This document shows positions 52,421 through 61,063 of a stretch of DNA of 64,000 nucleotides, piece by piece (the stretch's first letter is position 1; the number at the start of each line of letters is the position of its first letter). The notes beneath the pieces were generated by a model that was not told where the DNA came from, did no database searches, and was given only the letters and a program-made list of their open reading frames with translations. Source of the stretch: CAXSEF01 sp964236535 (GTDB lineage Bacteria > Pseudomonadota > Alphaproteobacteria > Acetobacterales > Acetobacteraceae); assembly GCA_964236535.1 (NCBI GenBank), contig CAXSEF010000007.1:12072-76071 (forward strand), read 5' to 3'. A program made the translations under genes and the position numbers.

Positions 52421-53467
52421 ATGCTGCGAGAATTCCTCGACTGGTGGCTGCGCCAGATCGCCAGCCTGCTGCCCGCCCGCCTGCGCCAAGGCGAGGGGCG
52501 GCAGGCCGACGCGCTGGTCATCAGCGCCGATGCCGACGGCGCGGCGGCCGAGCTGTCCACCCGCCGCAACGGCCGCCTGGCCAGCCTCGGCCGCTTCGCC
52601 CTCGACGAGCCGGGCCTGGCCCGCGCCGAGGCGGCGCTCGCCCGCCGCGGCGTGCGCCAGCCCGGCCGGGCGCAGGCGACCGTGCTGCTGCTGCCGGCGG
52701 CGCTGCTGCTGGAGCGCGACGTCAGCCTGCCGCTCGCCGCCGAGCGCGACCCGGAGCAGGTGCTGCAGTTCGAGATGGACCGCCTCACCCCGTTCGACGC
52801 CACCGAGGTGTTCTGGACCTGGACCCTGCGCGCGCGCGACCGCGTCCGGGCGCGGCTGCACCTGCGTGTCTCGCTGGTGCCGCAGGCCGCGATCCGGCCG
52901 CTGCTCGCCACCCTGTCGCGCATCGGCATCGCCCCCACCACGCTGGAGTTCGCCACCGGCTCCGGGCTGCGCCGCATCGGCATGGCGCACACCCACGCCG
53001 GGCGCGGCCGGCGCACCCGGCTGGCGCTGGCGGCCGCCCTGTGCGCGTCGCTGGCGCTCGCCGCGATCGTGACCCCCTTCGTCCGCCAGAGCCTGGCGGC
53101 ACGCGCCCTCGACCGCCGGATCGCGGCCCTGGCCCCCGGCGTCGCCGCGGCCGAGGCGCTGCGCGCGCGCATCACCCGCGAGGCTGCCGGCAAGGACGTG
53201 CTGGTCGCCGAGCGGGGCAGGGTGGGCGACGCGCTCGCCGCCATCGCCGCCGTCACCGACATCCTGCCCGACGACACCTACCTCACCGACTTCACCCTGC
53301 GCAGCCGCAAGCTGGTGATGAACGGCCGCTCGGCGGCGGCGGCGCGGCTGATCGGCCTGCTCTCCGCCGCCCCGCAGCTGCGCGAGCCCGCGTTCCTCGC
53401 CCCCGTGACCCGCAGCGAGACCGGCCGCGCCGACCTGTTCTCCATCCGCGCCGAGCTCGCCCCGTGA
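52421..53467 (+). CDS. gspL: Type II secretion protein GspL
   Basis: 348 residues: cytoplasmic actin-like N-terminal region (DALVISADADGAAAELS...FEMDRLTPFDATEVFW), a membrane segment at ~202-222, and a periplasmic ferredoxin-like domain with ILPDDTYLTDFTLRSRKLVMNGRS, the PilN/GspL pattern. Links GspE to GspM/F. Start ATG 52421 after GGGGAG. It ends in CCGTGA, whose GTGA also opens a small frame that runs into the assembly gap. Confidence 0.9.
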   Translation: MLREFLDWWLRQIASLLPARLRQGEGRQADALVISADADGAAAELSTRRNGRLASLGRFALDEPGLARAEAALARRGVRQPGRAQATVLLLPAALLLERDVSLPLAAERDPEQVLQFEMDRLTPFDATEVFWTWTLRARDRVRARLHLRVSLVPQAAIRPLLATLSRIGIAPTTLEFATGSGLRRIGMAHTHAGRGRRTRLALAAALCASLALAAIVTPFVRQSLAARALDRRIAALAPGVAAAEALRARITREAAGKDVLVAERGRVGDALAAIAAVTDILPDDTYLTDFTLRSRKLVMNGRSAAAARLIGLLSAAPQLREPAFLAPVTRSETGRADLFSIRAELAP

Positions 53468-53681
53468 CCGCCCCGCGCGTCCACCCCCAGGCGGCCCACC
53501 CCNNNNNNNNNNNNNNNNNNNNNNNNNNNNNNNNNNNNNNNNNNNNNNNNNNNNNNNNNNNNNNNNNNNNNNNNNNNNNNNNNNNNNNNNNNNNNNNNNN
53601 NNCGCCGTTCGCCGCGCGCCCGCGACCCCGGCGCCCCTCGCGCCCACCCTGCGCGCGCCCACCCTGCACGCGCCCGACTGA
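53464..53681 (+). CDS. Possible small Pro-rich frame spanning the gap between gspL and gspM
   Basis: Before the gap: GTG 53464 (GTGA overlap with gspL), MTAPRVHPQAAHP. After it: a frame ending LRAPTLHAPD with TGA at 53679-53681, whose A is the A of the gspM ATG (TGATG). Tandem units CGCGCCCACCCTG are visible. Because the gap length is unknown, continuity and frame cannot be confirmed. It would be a coupled bridge between gspL and gspM. Confidence 0.25.
53503..53602. other. Scaffold gap (100 Ns) between gspL and gspM
   Basis: The left edge is CAGGCGGCCCACCCC and the right edge CGCCGTTCGCCGCGCGCC; short tandem repeats follow, which likely stopped assembly. Confidence 0.95.
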
Positions 53682-54364
53682 TGGCCGAGCTCGCCCTGCC
53701 CAGCGGACGCCGCGGCCAGGTCCTGGCACTCGCCATCGCGGTGGTCGCCGCCTGCGTGCTCTGGTTCGGCCTGGTGCTGCCGGTGGTCGGCTGGCACGAC
53801 GCGCGCGCCGACCGCCTGGACCAGCTGCGCGCGCGCGCCACCCGCATGGACGCGCTCGCCGCCAGCCTGCCCGGCCTGCGCCGCCAGGTGGCCAGCCTCT
53901 CCACCGACCTCGCGCCGCAGAGCCTGCTCGAAGGCGCCTCCGACGCGGTCGCCGGCGCCACCCTGCAGGAACGCGTGCAGGCGATGGCGGTCGAGGCCGG
54001 CACCCCGCTCACCAGCGCCGAGGCGCTCCCCGCCGAGCCCGCCGGCAGCTACCGCCGCATCGGCCTGCGCATCTCGGTCGCCGCTCCCTACCCGGTCCTC
54101 GCCAACCTGCTCGCCGCCATCGCCGAGGCCACCCCGCGCATGCTGGTCGACGACCTGCAGATCGAGGCCCCGCCGCTCGGCCTGCGCAGCGCCCAGCTGC
54201 CGATGGACGCCACCCTGACCGTGCTGGCGTTCCGTGCCCGCGACCCGGCGCCCGCACTGCCCGACCCCGCCGTCGCCGCGGCCGAACGCACCCCCGACGC
54301 GGCGCCCGACGCCGCCGAACCCGTTCCCGCGTCCGGCCGGTCCCTCGGCGGCAGCGCGCCATGA
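53681..54364 (+). CDS. gspM: Type II secretion protein GspM
   Basis: 227 residues: short cytoplasmic start, one membrane helix (~16-35), coiled stretch (WHDARADRLDQLRARATRMDALAASL), then a periplasmic ferredoxin-like domain (YRRIGLRISVAAPYPVLANLLAAIAEATPRMLVDDLQIEA). GspM partners GspL. The Ala/Pro tail is low complexity. Stop overlaps the next start (ATGA). Confidence 0.85.
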   Translation: MAELALPSGRRGQVLALAIAVVAACVLWFGLVLPVVGWHDARADRLDQLRARATRMDALAASLPGLRRQVASLSTDLAPQSLLEGASDAVAGATLQERVQAMAVEAGTPLTSAEALPAEPAGSYRRIGLRISVAAPYPVLANLLAAIAEATPRMLVDDLQIEAPPLGLRSAQLPMDATLTVLAFRARDPAPALPDPAVAAAERTPDAAPDAAEPVPASGRSLGGSAP

Positions 54365-54990
54365 GGCGCTCGCTGTCCCTGCTCGGGCTGCTGGCGCTGC
54401 TGCTGCTGGGCGCGCTCGCCTACGAGCTGACCGACCGCGAGCCCGGCCCGGTCACCGAGCCGGCCCGCCGCCCCGGCCCGCCGGCCCAGGCCGCCGCAGC
54501 CGCAGCCAGCGCCGAGCCCGCGCCCGGCCGCACCCAGGCGGAGCTGCAGCAGATCCTCGCCCGCCCGCTGTTCGAGCAGGACCGCCGGCCGATCGCCGAG
54601 ACCGCCGCCGGCCCGGTGGCCGAAGGCCAGGCGCGGCTCGCCGGCATCCTGGTCAGCCCGGCCGGGCGGCGCGCCATCTTCGCGCCCGCCGAAGGCAAGC
54701 CGAAGGTCCTCGCCGAGGGCGACACCCTGGGCACCATGACCGTCCAGGCCATCGCACCGGGCGCGGTCACCGTGCTCCGCCACGGCACCGAGCAGGTGCT
54801 GCACCCGACCTACGCCGAGGTGGTCGCACCCCCGCCGGCCCCCGTCCTGCCGTTCACGGTGACGCGCATGCAGGGCGTCGCCGGCCAGCAGCCCGGGCCG
54901 ACCTTCACCTCCAGCTTCGCGGTGCCCGCAGCACCGCCCAACCTGCTTGGCACCGCGCCGGCGCAGCCACCCTCGGAGAGCAGTCAGTGA
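54361..54990 (+). CDS. GspC/GspN-like homology-region protein
   Basis: 209 residues: N-terminal membrane segment (MRRSLSLLGLLALLLLGALAYEL), linker, then the HR-type beta domain LARPLFEQDRRPI...LAGILVSPAGRRAIFAPAEGKPKVLAEGDTLGTMTVQAI. This is the module by which GspC contacts the secretin; GspN families share it. Overlaps gspM upstream and gspD downstream (GTGA), so part of the same operon. The Pro-rich tail is not conserved. Confidence 0.75.
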   Translation: MRRSLSLLGLLALLLLGALAYELTDREPGPVTEPARRPGPPAQAAAAAASAEPAPGRTQAELQQILARPLFEQDRRPIAETAAGPVAEGQARLAGILVSPAGRRAIFAPAEGKPKVLAEGDTLGTMTVQAIAPGAVTVLRHGTEQVLHPTYAEVVAPPPAPVLPFTVTRMQGVAGQQPGPTFTSSFAVPAAPPNLLGTAPAQPPSESSQ

Positions 54991-57498
54991 CCCGCCGCGC
55001 GCCCGCTCTGCCGACCCTCTCGCTGCTCGGCGCCGTCCTCGCCACGCTCGCCGGCTGCGGCTTCGACCCGCGCACCCACGACATCGAGCCGCCGCTGCAG
55101 CCGCTCCCCTCCGCAGGCGAGGCCGGCGCCACCGCCTCGCCGCGCATCGACGGCCCGGTCGGACGCCGCGAGCCCGCCCGCACCGCCGAGATCAGCGCCG
55201 GCACCGCCCGCGGCCAGGGCGGCCAGTCCGGCGGCGGCNNNNNNNNNNNNNNNNNNNNNNNNNNNNNNNNNNNNNNNNNNNNNNNNNNNNNNNNNNNNNN
55301 NNNNNNNNNNNNNNNNNNNNNNNNNNNNNNNNNNNNNNGGCGGCCAGTCCGGCGGCGGCGACCCCGGCGGCGGCGACCCCGGCGGCCCGGGAGGCACCGG
55401 CCTGGCCGGCGGCGGCGGCCGCGTCGCCGGCGGCGACATCAACCTCGACTTCGCCGACACCGACATCCGCGAGGTGGTGGCGCAGATCCTCGGCGCCATG
55501 CTGCACGCCAACTACACCATCGACCCCACCGTGCACGGCACCGCCACCCTGCGCACCGCCGCCCCGCTCGCCCGCAGCCAGCTGATCCCCACCCTGCAGG
55601 CGCTGCTGGCCCAGAGCGGCGCCACCCTGGTGCAGAACGGCGCGCTCTACCGGGTGCTGCCGGCCGCCGCCGGGGCAGGGGGCGTGGGCGCCGCCGGCAC
55701 CTCCGGCGGCCTCGTCGTCCCGCTGCGCTACGCCGCCGGCGACGAGCTCGCCAAGACCCTGCAGCCCTACGCGCAGAACGGCGCCAAGGTGATCGCCAGC
55801 CCGGACGGCCACGAGCTGGTCATCAGCGGCGACCCCGCCTCGCGCGACGCGCTGATCAGCCTCGCCCGCGCCTTCGACGTCGACGTGCTCGCCAACCAGT
55901 CCTACGCACTGCTCCCGGTCACCTCCGGCGACACGCAGGACTTCGCCACCGCCCTCACCGCGGCGTTCAAGTCGGGCAGCGCCGCCAACGCGGCCGCCGC
56001 CTCCGGCGTCAAGGTCGTGCCGATGGCGCGCATCGACGCCGTCCTCGTGGTCGCCGGCAGCGCCCGCGTGGTCGAGGACGTGCGCCGCGTCTACGCCCTG
56101 GTCGAGAGCCACCGCCGCCGCACCGTGCGCTCCTGGCACGTCTACTACCTGCAGAACAGCCGCTCGAACGACATCGCCTACGTGCTGCAGCAGGCCTTCA
56201 CCCCCAACAACGTCACCGCCCAGCCGCCGCAGCAGGCCGCCCCCTCGCACGCCGGCCTGGGCGGCAGCTCCAGCGGCCAGGGCGGCGCCGGCGGCGGCGC
56301 AGGCGGCATCGGCTCGTCGGGCAGCGGCCTGGGCAGCAGCGGCCTCGGCAGCTCCGGCGGCCTCGGCTCCGGGACCGGCAGCGGACTCGGCGGCGCCCAG
56401 GCCGGCGGCCAGTCCGGCCAGGGCCAGGCCGCGTCCAACCCGCTGCTCGGCGGCCTCGACGCCAGCTCCGGCGCCAACGCCCCCGGCGGCGGCGCCAGCG
56501 GCGACCAGAAGCCCTCGGACATGCGCATCATCCCCAACGGCCAGAACAACGCGGTCCTCGTCTACGGCACCCCGGAGGAGACCGACACCGTCGAGGCCAT
56601 GCTGCGCAAGATCGACATCCTGCCGCTGCAGGTCCGCATCGACGCCACCATCGCCGAGGTCGACCTCAACGACGCCCTGCAGTACGGCACCCAGTTCTTC
56701 TTCGCCGCCGGCATCAACGGCCTGCTCAGCGGCACCGGCACCCGCGCCTTCGCCACCCCCGGCTCCGCCGGCAACCCGGTCGGCACCGGCGGCTTCACCC
56801 TCACCGCCGGACCCAGCGGCCAGAGCATCGCGATCTCCGCGCTGCAGGCCGTCTCCAAGGTGCGCGTGCTGTCCTCGCCCGAGCTCACCGTCGTCGACAA
56901 CCAGCCCGCCCGCCTCCAGGTCGGCAACCTCGTGCCCTACCTCACCAGCCAGCAGCAGAGCACGCTCACCAGCACCGCCAGCCTGGTCAACTCCTACGAC
57001 TACGAACAGACCGGCGTGATCCTGCAGGTCACCCCGCGCGTCAACAGCGGCGGCCTCGTCACCCTGGACATCTCCCAGCAGGTCAGCTCCGTCGTCGCCG
57101 CCACCACCACCACCACCGCCAGCGCCAGCTCCCCCACCTTCCAGCAGCGCGAGGTCGACACCCGCGTCGTCGTCCAGGACGGCGACACCATCGGCCTCGC
57201 CGGCCTGATCCAGGACAGCGACACCCGCTCCAACGGCGGCATCCCCTTCCTCAAGGACATCCCGATCCTCAGCCTGCTCGCCGGCACCCAGTCCAACACC
57301 CGCGCCCGCACCGAGCTGCTCGTGCTCATCACCCCGCACGTCATCCACGACGGCCGCGACGCCCGCGCCCTCACCGAGGACCTGCGCGAAGGCCTGCGCG
57401 GCGCCTCCGCCGTCCCGGAGACCCTGCGCAACCTGCCGCTCTCCGGCTCGTCCGACCCCCTCGCCGTCACCCGCAACCAGCTCGGCATCACCCGGTGA
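54987..57498 (+). CDS. gspD: Type II secretion secretin GspD (contains a scaffold gap)
   Basis: GTG start overlapping the previous stop. Lipoprotein-type signal (LATLAGCGFD), then a Gly/Gln/Ser linker broken by the gap (55239-55338), N0/N1-N2 domains (DINLDFADTDIREVVAQILG; VVPLRYAAGDELAKTLQPY; WHVYYLQNSRSNDIAYVLQQ), a Gly/Ser-rich loop (~56250-56500) and the secretin core (QVRIDATIAEVDLND; VLSSPELTVVDNQPA; TELLVLITPHVI). Outer-membrane channel. Merging the 21-bp repeats at the gap edges keeps the frame. Confidence 0.95.
55239..55338. other. Scaffold gap (100 Ns) in the gspD linker, flanked by a 21-bp direct repeat
   Basis: Both edges carry the same 21 bases, GGCGGCCAGTCC plus GGCGGCGGC, encoding GGQSGGG. 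The contig ends either overlap or stop inside a tandem repeat. Confidence 0.95.
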
Positions 57499-57519
57499 GG
57501 CAGCAGGCCCGCAACAGGC

Positions 57520-57654
57520 AGGCAAGGCCAGAGGCTCTGCCTCCGGACTCCGCCAGGGGCCGCGCCCCTGGACCGGCCTGCGTCTGGTGACCCCGCTCGC
57601 CCGACTGGTCCGCGACAGGCGCCGGTCCAGCGGCGGCTCGCCCCTCGCGGGTCC
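57520..57654. repeat. DPE copy 24, running into the gspK coding frame
   Basis: The left arm and first hairpins lie in the gspD-gspK spacer; the last part (GCCGGTCCAGCGGCGGCTCG, CCCCTCGCGGGTCC at 57621-57654) is inside gspK and encodes RRSSGGSPLAGP. Confidence 0.85.
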
Positions 57655-58501
57655 CCGCTTCCAGGCGACAGGCAGCGCCCGCCCCGGCTTCCGCCCCGCC
57701 ACCCCCCGCCAGCGCGGCTTCGCCCTGCTGATCGTGCTCTGGACCCTGGTCCTGCTCTCGCTGCTGCTGACCCAGCTCACCTCCGCCGGCCGCGGCGAGG
57801 CGCAGATCGCGCTCAACCTGCGCCGCGACGCCGCCGCCGAGCTCGCCGCCGACGGCGCCGTCCAGGCCGCCATGTTCCACCTGCTCGACGGCTCGAACCA
57901 GCGCTGGACCGCCGACGGCACCGAGCGCCGCCTCGCCGTCCCGCACGGCACCGCAACCCTCCTGCTGCGCGACCAGGCCGGCAAGGTGAACCCCAACACC
58001 GCCCCGCCCGAACTGCTCGCCGGCCTGATCGCCGCCCTCGGCCAGGACCCGCGCACCGCCGGCACCATCGCCCAGGCCATCGTCGACTGGCGCACCACCA
58101 CCCCCGTCGCCGGCCAGTCGCCCGCCGCCGCCGCCTACCGCGCCGCCTCGCTCCCGGTCGCCCCCGCCGGCACCCCGTTCGGCGACGTCGAGGACGTCCG
58201 GCTGGTGCTCGGCATGACGCCCGCGCTGTTCGACGCCCTGCGCCCGCACCTCTCCATCTTCGCCGTCGGCGAGCCGCGCATCGCCTACGCCGACAAGTTC
58301 GTCGCCCAGGCGATCCTCGCCACCGGCGGCGGCACCGGCGTCGGCGCACAGACCACCGCCGAGATCACCGTCGTCGAGATCGCCGCCACCGTGCACACCA
58401 CCGCCGGCGCGAGCTTCACCCGCCGCGCCGTCGTCCAGGTCGGCGGCAGCAGCCAGCCGCCATGGCGCATCCTCGACTGGCGCGAGGGCGCACCGGCATA
58501 G
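57587..58501 (+). CDS. gspK: Type II secretion minor pseudopilin GspK
   Basis: 304 residues. Prepilin site RG|FALLIVLWTLVLLSLL (Gly44|Phe45), then the GspK SAM-like insert with KVNPNTAPPELLAGLIAALG and GTPFGDVEDVRLVLGMTPALFDALRPHLSI. Tip-complex member. GTG at 57587 is the only canonical in-frame start before the helix, so the leader (44 residues) includes DPE-derived sequence. The last gene of the plus-strand operon. Confidence 0.9.
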   Translation: MTPLARLVRDRRRSSGGSPLAGPRFQATGSARPGFRPATPRQRGFALLIVLWTLVLLSLLLTQLTSAGRGEAQIALNLRRDAAAELAADGAVQAAMFHLLDGSNQRWTADGTERRLAVPHGTATLLLRDQAGKVNPNTAPPELLAGLIAALGQDPRTAGTIAQAIVDWRTTTPVAGQSPAAAAYRAASLPVAPAGTPFGDVEDVRLVLGMTPALFDALRPHLSIFAVGEPRIAYADKFVAQAILATGGGTGVGAQTTAEITVVEIAATVHTTAGASFTRRAVVQVGGSSQPPWRILDWREGAPA

Positions 58502-58502
58502 T

Positions 58503-58570
58503 GAGCAAGGCCGGGCTCTGCCCGCACCCGCCAAAGGGCCGAGCCCTTTGGAAACCCTTTCCTGAAGCCT
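58503..58570. repeat. DPE copy 25, truncated at an island boundary
   Basis: GAGCAAGGCCGGGCTCTGCCC, CAAAGGGCCGAGCCCTTTGG, centre ACCCTTTCCTGAAGC, then the sequence changes abruptly to lower-GC DNA. The usual right arm is absent, suggesting an insertion within or just after this copy. Confidence 0.85.
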
Positions 58571-58962
58571 TGTAAGCCGCCTCTGATGGGTATCAGAACG
58601 ACTGGGTCTGGGTGGATTGTGTTGAAAAAGTCTGCCCCGAACCGTCGCAGACGATTTTAGCGCAGAATTAAAACTATTTTCCTGAACAATTACAAATAAC
58701 TAACTGTTTCGATATCGGTTCAGATTGGCGCATTCAAGCCGACATCGGCCTTTTTCAACACAATCGGTCGAAAGCGGTCATAGCTCCACGGCGGGGCAAA
58801 GGGCTTACCCACGCCTGAACCGGTTCCCGTTTCTCCATCTCGACCAAACAATTTCGGGAAAGGCGGTTCGGGAATAGATTTCGGGAAAGCGGCGCCTATA
58901 CCTGCCGCGCTGCCCCATGAGTGGTCTCGGCTTTCCCGCTCCACGTTCCTTTGTGAGAACAC
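58571..58962. other. Less GC-rich spacer at the island's left edge
   Basis: A spacer of about 390 bases with noticeably lower GC than the rest of the window and no supported gene. It contains the inverted-repeat element at 58616-58765 and then the 3' end of the GlxA-type gene. Confidence 0.55.
58616..58765. mobile_element. 150-bp inverted-repeat element (MITE-like), left of the island
   Basis: Ends GATTGTGTTGAAAAAG (58616-58631) and CTTTTTCAACACAATC (58750-58765) are perfect 16-bp inverted repeats. The interior is AT-rich and non-coding. No transposase is seen. A second element with the same ends lies at 61186-61344. Confidence 0.7.
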
Positions 58963-60012
58963 TTACCGCGCTTTTCCGAGCAGATGGTGATCACTCGCCG
59001 GAAGTTCAGGACAGTCCCAGCTGCCGCAGCTGTCATCGATCGTATTCCGCATCTCACCGGAAGCGAAGCGTCGGCGGTAGGTGGCCGGGCTCACGCCCAC
59101 GATCCGCTTGAAGCGGGCGCGGAATGTCAACGGTGCCTGGAAGCCAACGGCAGCGGCGATGCTTTCGATTCCGGTACTGCTGATTTCGAGCAGTTCCTGC
59201 GCGTGCCGGATGCGCGCTGTAAGAAGCCACTGTATCGGCGTAATCCCCATCTGCTCGCGGAACCGCCGGGCAAAGGTGCGCGCGCTCATGCCGGCGCGTT
59301 TTGCCAGGATGTTAATGTCGAGCGGCTCTTCAAGATTGGCCAACGTCCATTCGATAAGCGGCGTCAGGCAGCCCGGAGAAGTGGGCGCCTCCGGCCGAAC
59401 GAACTGCGCCTGCCCGCCATCGCGGTAAAGGGGCGTAACGGCAAGCCGGGCGGCTTCGGCCGCTACTGCCTGGCCGTGATCGCGCGCGACCAGATGCAGA
59501 CACATGTCCAATCCTGCGGACGCGCCGGCCGACGTAATGATCCGGCCCTCGTCGACAAACAGGACGTCCGGCTCGACTGTGATCGCCGGAAAGCGTTGCG
59601 CCAGTTCGGCGGTTGCTCGCCAATGGGTCGTTGCCCTTCGCCCATCCAGCAGCCCGGTAGCGCCTAGCACGAATGCGCCGGTGCAGATCGAGGCCAGTCG
59701 CGCCCCATTTTCCCAAGCTGTCTGGATCGCGGTCGTGACCGTAGCAGCTATCTGCATCGTCGGATCGGCAATGCCGACAACGACGATTGTGTCAGCCTCT
59801 AGCAAGCTGTCGAGCGCGCAGGGCGCGGTGAGGATGAACGCACCTGCATCCACTTGACGGGTCTCTCCACAGACCCGGACACGATAGGGCGCTGTTCCGT
59901 CGCGCACACGGACATGGGCAAAAGCCTCGCAGGCGATGCCGAGATCGAAGGGCACTACGCCATTCAACGCGAGGACGGCGATATTATGCGGATTGGCAGT
60001 TTTTTTGGGCAT
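58963..60012 (-). CDS. GlxA-family transcriptional regulator (DJ-1/PfpI + AraC HTH)
   Basis: 349 residues from ATG 60012. DJ-1/PfpI-like domain (8-190) with AFVLGATGLLDGRRATTHW and a Cys at 110 (ASICTGAF), then two AraC helix-turn-helix units (~225-330: LDINILAKRAGMSARTFARRFREQMG and IESIAAAVGFQAPLTFRARFKRIVG). Such GATase1-AraC proteins control amine or nitrile-type metabolism genes. Divergent from the DJ-1-type gene it may regulate. Codon use differs from the rest of the window. Confidence 0.92.
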   Translation of the reverse strand: MPKKTANPHNIAVLALNGVVPFDLGIACEAFAHVRVRDGTAPYRVRVCGETRQVDAGAFILTAPCALDSLLEADTIVVVGIADPTMQIAATVTTAIQTAWENGARLASICTGAFVLGATGLLDGRRATTHWRATAELAQRFPAITVEPDVLFVDEGRIITSAGASAGLDMCLHLVARDHGQAVAAEAARLAVTPLYRDGGQAQFVRPEAPTSPGCLTPLIEWTLANLEEPLDINILAKRAGMSARTFARRFREQMGITPIQWLLTARIRHAQELLEISSTGIESIAAAVGFQAPLTFRARFKRIVGVSPATYRRRFASGEMRNTIDDSCGSWDCPELPASDHHLLGKAR

Positions 60013-60104
60013 GGCTGTTTCTAACCGGTAATTGTCATTCCTGCCACTCACGCTTCATGGGTATGGCTCGTAATCATGCTGCTTCTGCACCGGAGACCTA
60101 CGCC
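60013..60104. promoter_or_regulatory. Divergent promoter region between the GlxA-type regulator and the DJ-1/PfpI gene
   Basis: 92 bases between divergent starts, holding TTGTCA around 60033-60038 and a palindromic ACCGGT. The regulator probably binds here. The GGAGACC before 60105 is the ribosome site of the right-hand gene. Confidence 0.45.
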
Positions 60105-60818
60105 ATGACTACACAAATGCTTGCTCCTTCCGTGAAACCGCTCAAGGTCGGAATGCTGCTATACCCCGGTTTTACCCTGCTCGATCTCGCCGGCCCTCAA
60201 TCTGCGCTCGGCATGCATGGCGAGACGATGCTGTTCTGGAAAACGATGGAGCCGGTAGCGACGGACAGCGGCATTTCAATGAACCCGACGCACACCTTTG
60301 CAGACGTACCTCAGAATCTGGACGTGCTGTTCGTTCCAGGTGGCTTCGGCACCAACGAGGCAATGAAAGACGATAAAATCATAGACTTCCTTGTAGATGC
60401 TGGCCGAAGTGCGCGCTACATCACCTCGGTCTGTTCCGGGTCCCTGCTGCTCGGCATGGCCGGTCTGCTCGACGGTTATCGCGCCGCCACCCACTGGGCG
60501 TTGTACGACGTACTGGAAGCGCTCGGTATCGAAGCAGGGCGCGAGCGCGTTGTCGCCGATCGCAATCGGCTCACCGGTGGTGGAGTGACGGCGGGTATCG
60601 ATTTCGGCCTCACACTCCTAGCCGAACTCCGCGGCGAGCAGGTCGCGAAGATGACGCAGTTAATGATGGAATATGATCCGCAACCTCCGTTTGATACCGG
60701 TCATCCGCGCGTCGCCGGCCCCGAACTGACCGAAGTGGCTTTGAACCTCATGGGGCGCGATGCAATCCGTGAGGGCATCCATCTTGCGGAGGGTCGCCGG
60801 GTGCCACAATCGGCATGA
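60105..60818 (+). CDS. DJ-1/PfpI-family protein, isonitrile hydratase-like
   Basis: 237 residues from ATG 60105. Nucleophile elbow SVCSGSLLLG (Cys110), YPGFTLLDLAGPQ at the start and ATHWALYDVLEALG later resemble isocyanide hydratase (InhA type) and related amidase-like DJ-1 proteins. Cytoplasmic enzyme; substrate not certain. Stop overlaps the next frame (ATGA). Lower GC than window average. Confidence 0.88.
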   Translation: MTTQMLAPSVKPLKVGMLLYPGFTLLDLAGPQSALGMHGETMLFWKTMEPVATDSGISMNPTHTFADVPQNLDVLFVPGGFGTNEAMKDDKIIDFLVDAGRSARYITSVCSGSLLLGMAGLLDGYRAATHWALYDVLEALGIEAGRERVVADRNRLTGGGVTAGIDFGLTLLAELRGEQVAKMTQLMMEYDPQPPFDTGHPRVAGPELTEVALNLMGRDAIREGIHLAEGRRVPQSA

Positions 60819-61063
60819 CCGATCAGGATCGGCAAGAGGAACTGGCTCAGCTTCGTCGTCTCGAAGTCCTTTCGGCAGTCGAAGCGACGACGTTGCTGTT
60901 ACTCATAGGCATTGCTGTTCCACTCAAGCATCTAAGCGACTGGCCGTTCGGGGTGCAGGTGATGGGACCGATGCACGGTGTAGCGTTCAGTCGAGTATGC
61001 GTTGCTGGGCGCAATGCCGTCTCCGGCCGCTTCGTCGAAGCAAGCGGCGTAACGCCTTGGTAA
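60815..61063 (+). CDS. DUF3817-like membrane protein, probably C-terminally frame-disrupted
   Basis: 82 residues. LRRLEVLSAVEATTLLLLIGIAVPLKHLSDWPFGVQVMGPMHGVAF fits the N-terminal half of DUF3817, which normally continues with further membrane segments. Near 60985 the frame continues as a non-membrane tail, while another frame gives a possible hydrophobic continuation (VEYALLGAM). Likely truncated or frameshifted. Overlaps the DJ-1 gene (ATGA). Confidence 0.6.
   Translation: MTDQDRQEELAQLRRLEVLSAVEATTLLLLIGIAVPLKHLSDWPFGVQVMGPMHGVAFSRVCVAGRNAVSGRFVEASGVTPW

Noticed and set aside
58963..60818. The two DJ-1 genes as a toxin-antitoxin or defence system
   Set aside because: One is a GATase1-AraC regulator and the other an isonitrile-hydratase-like enzyme; the divergent layout fits a regulator with its target.
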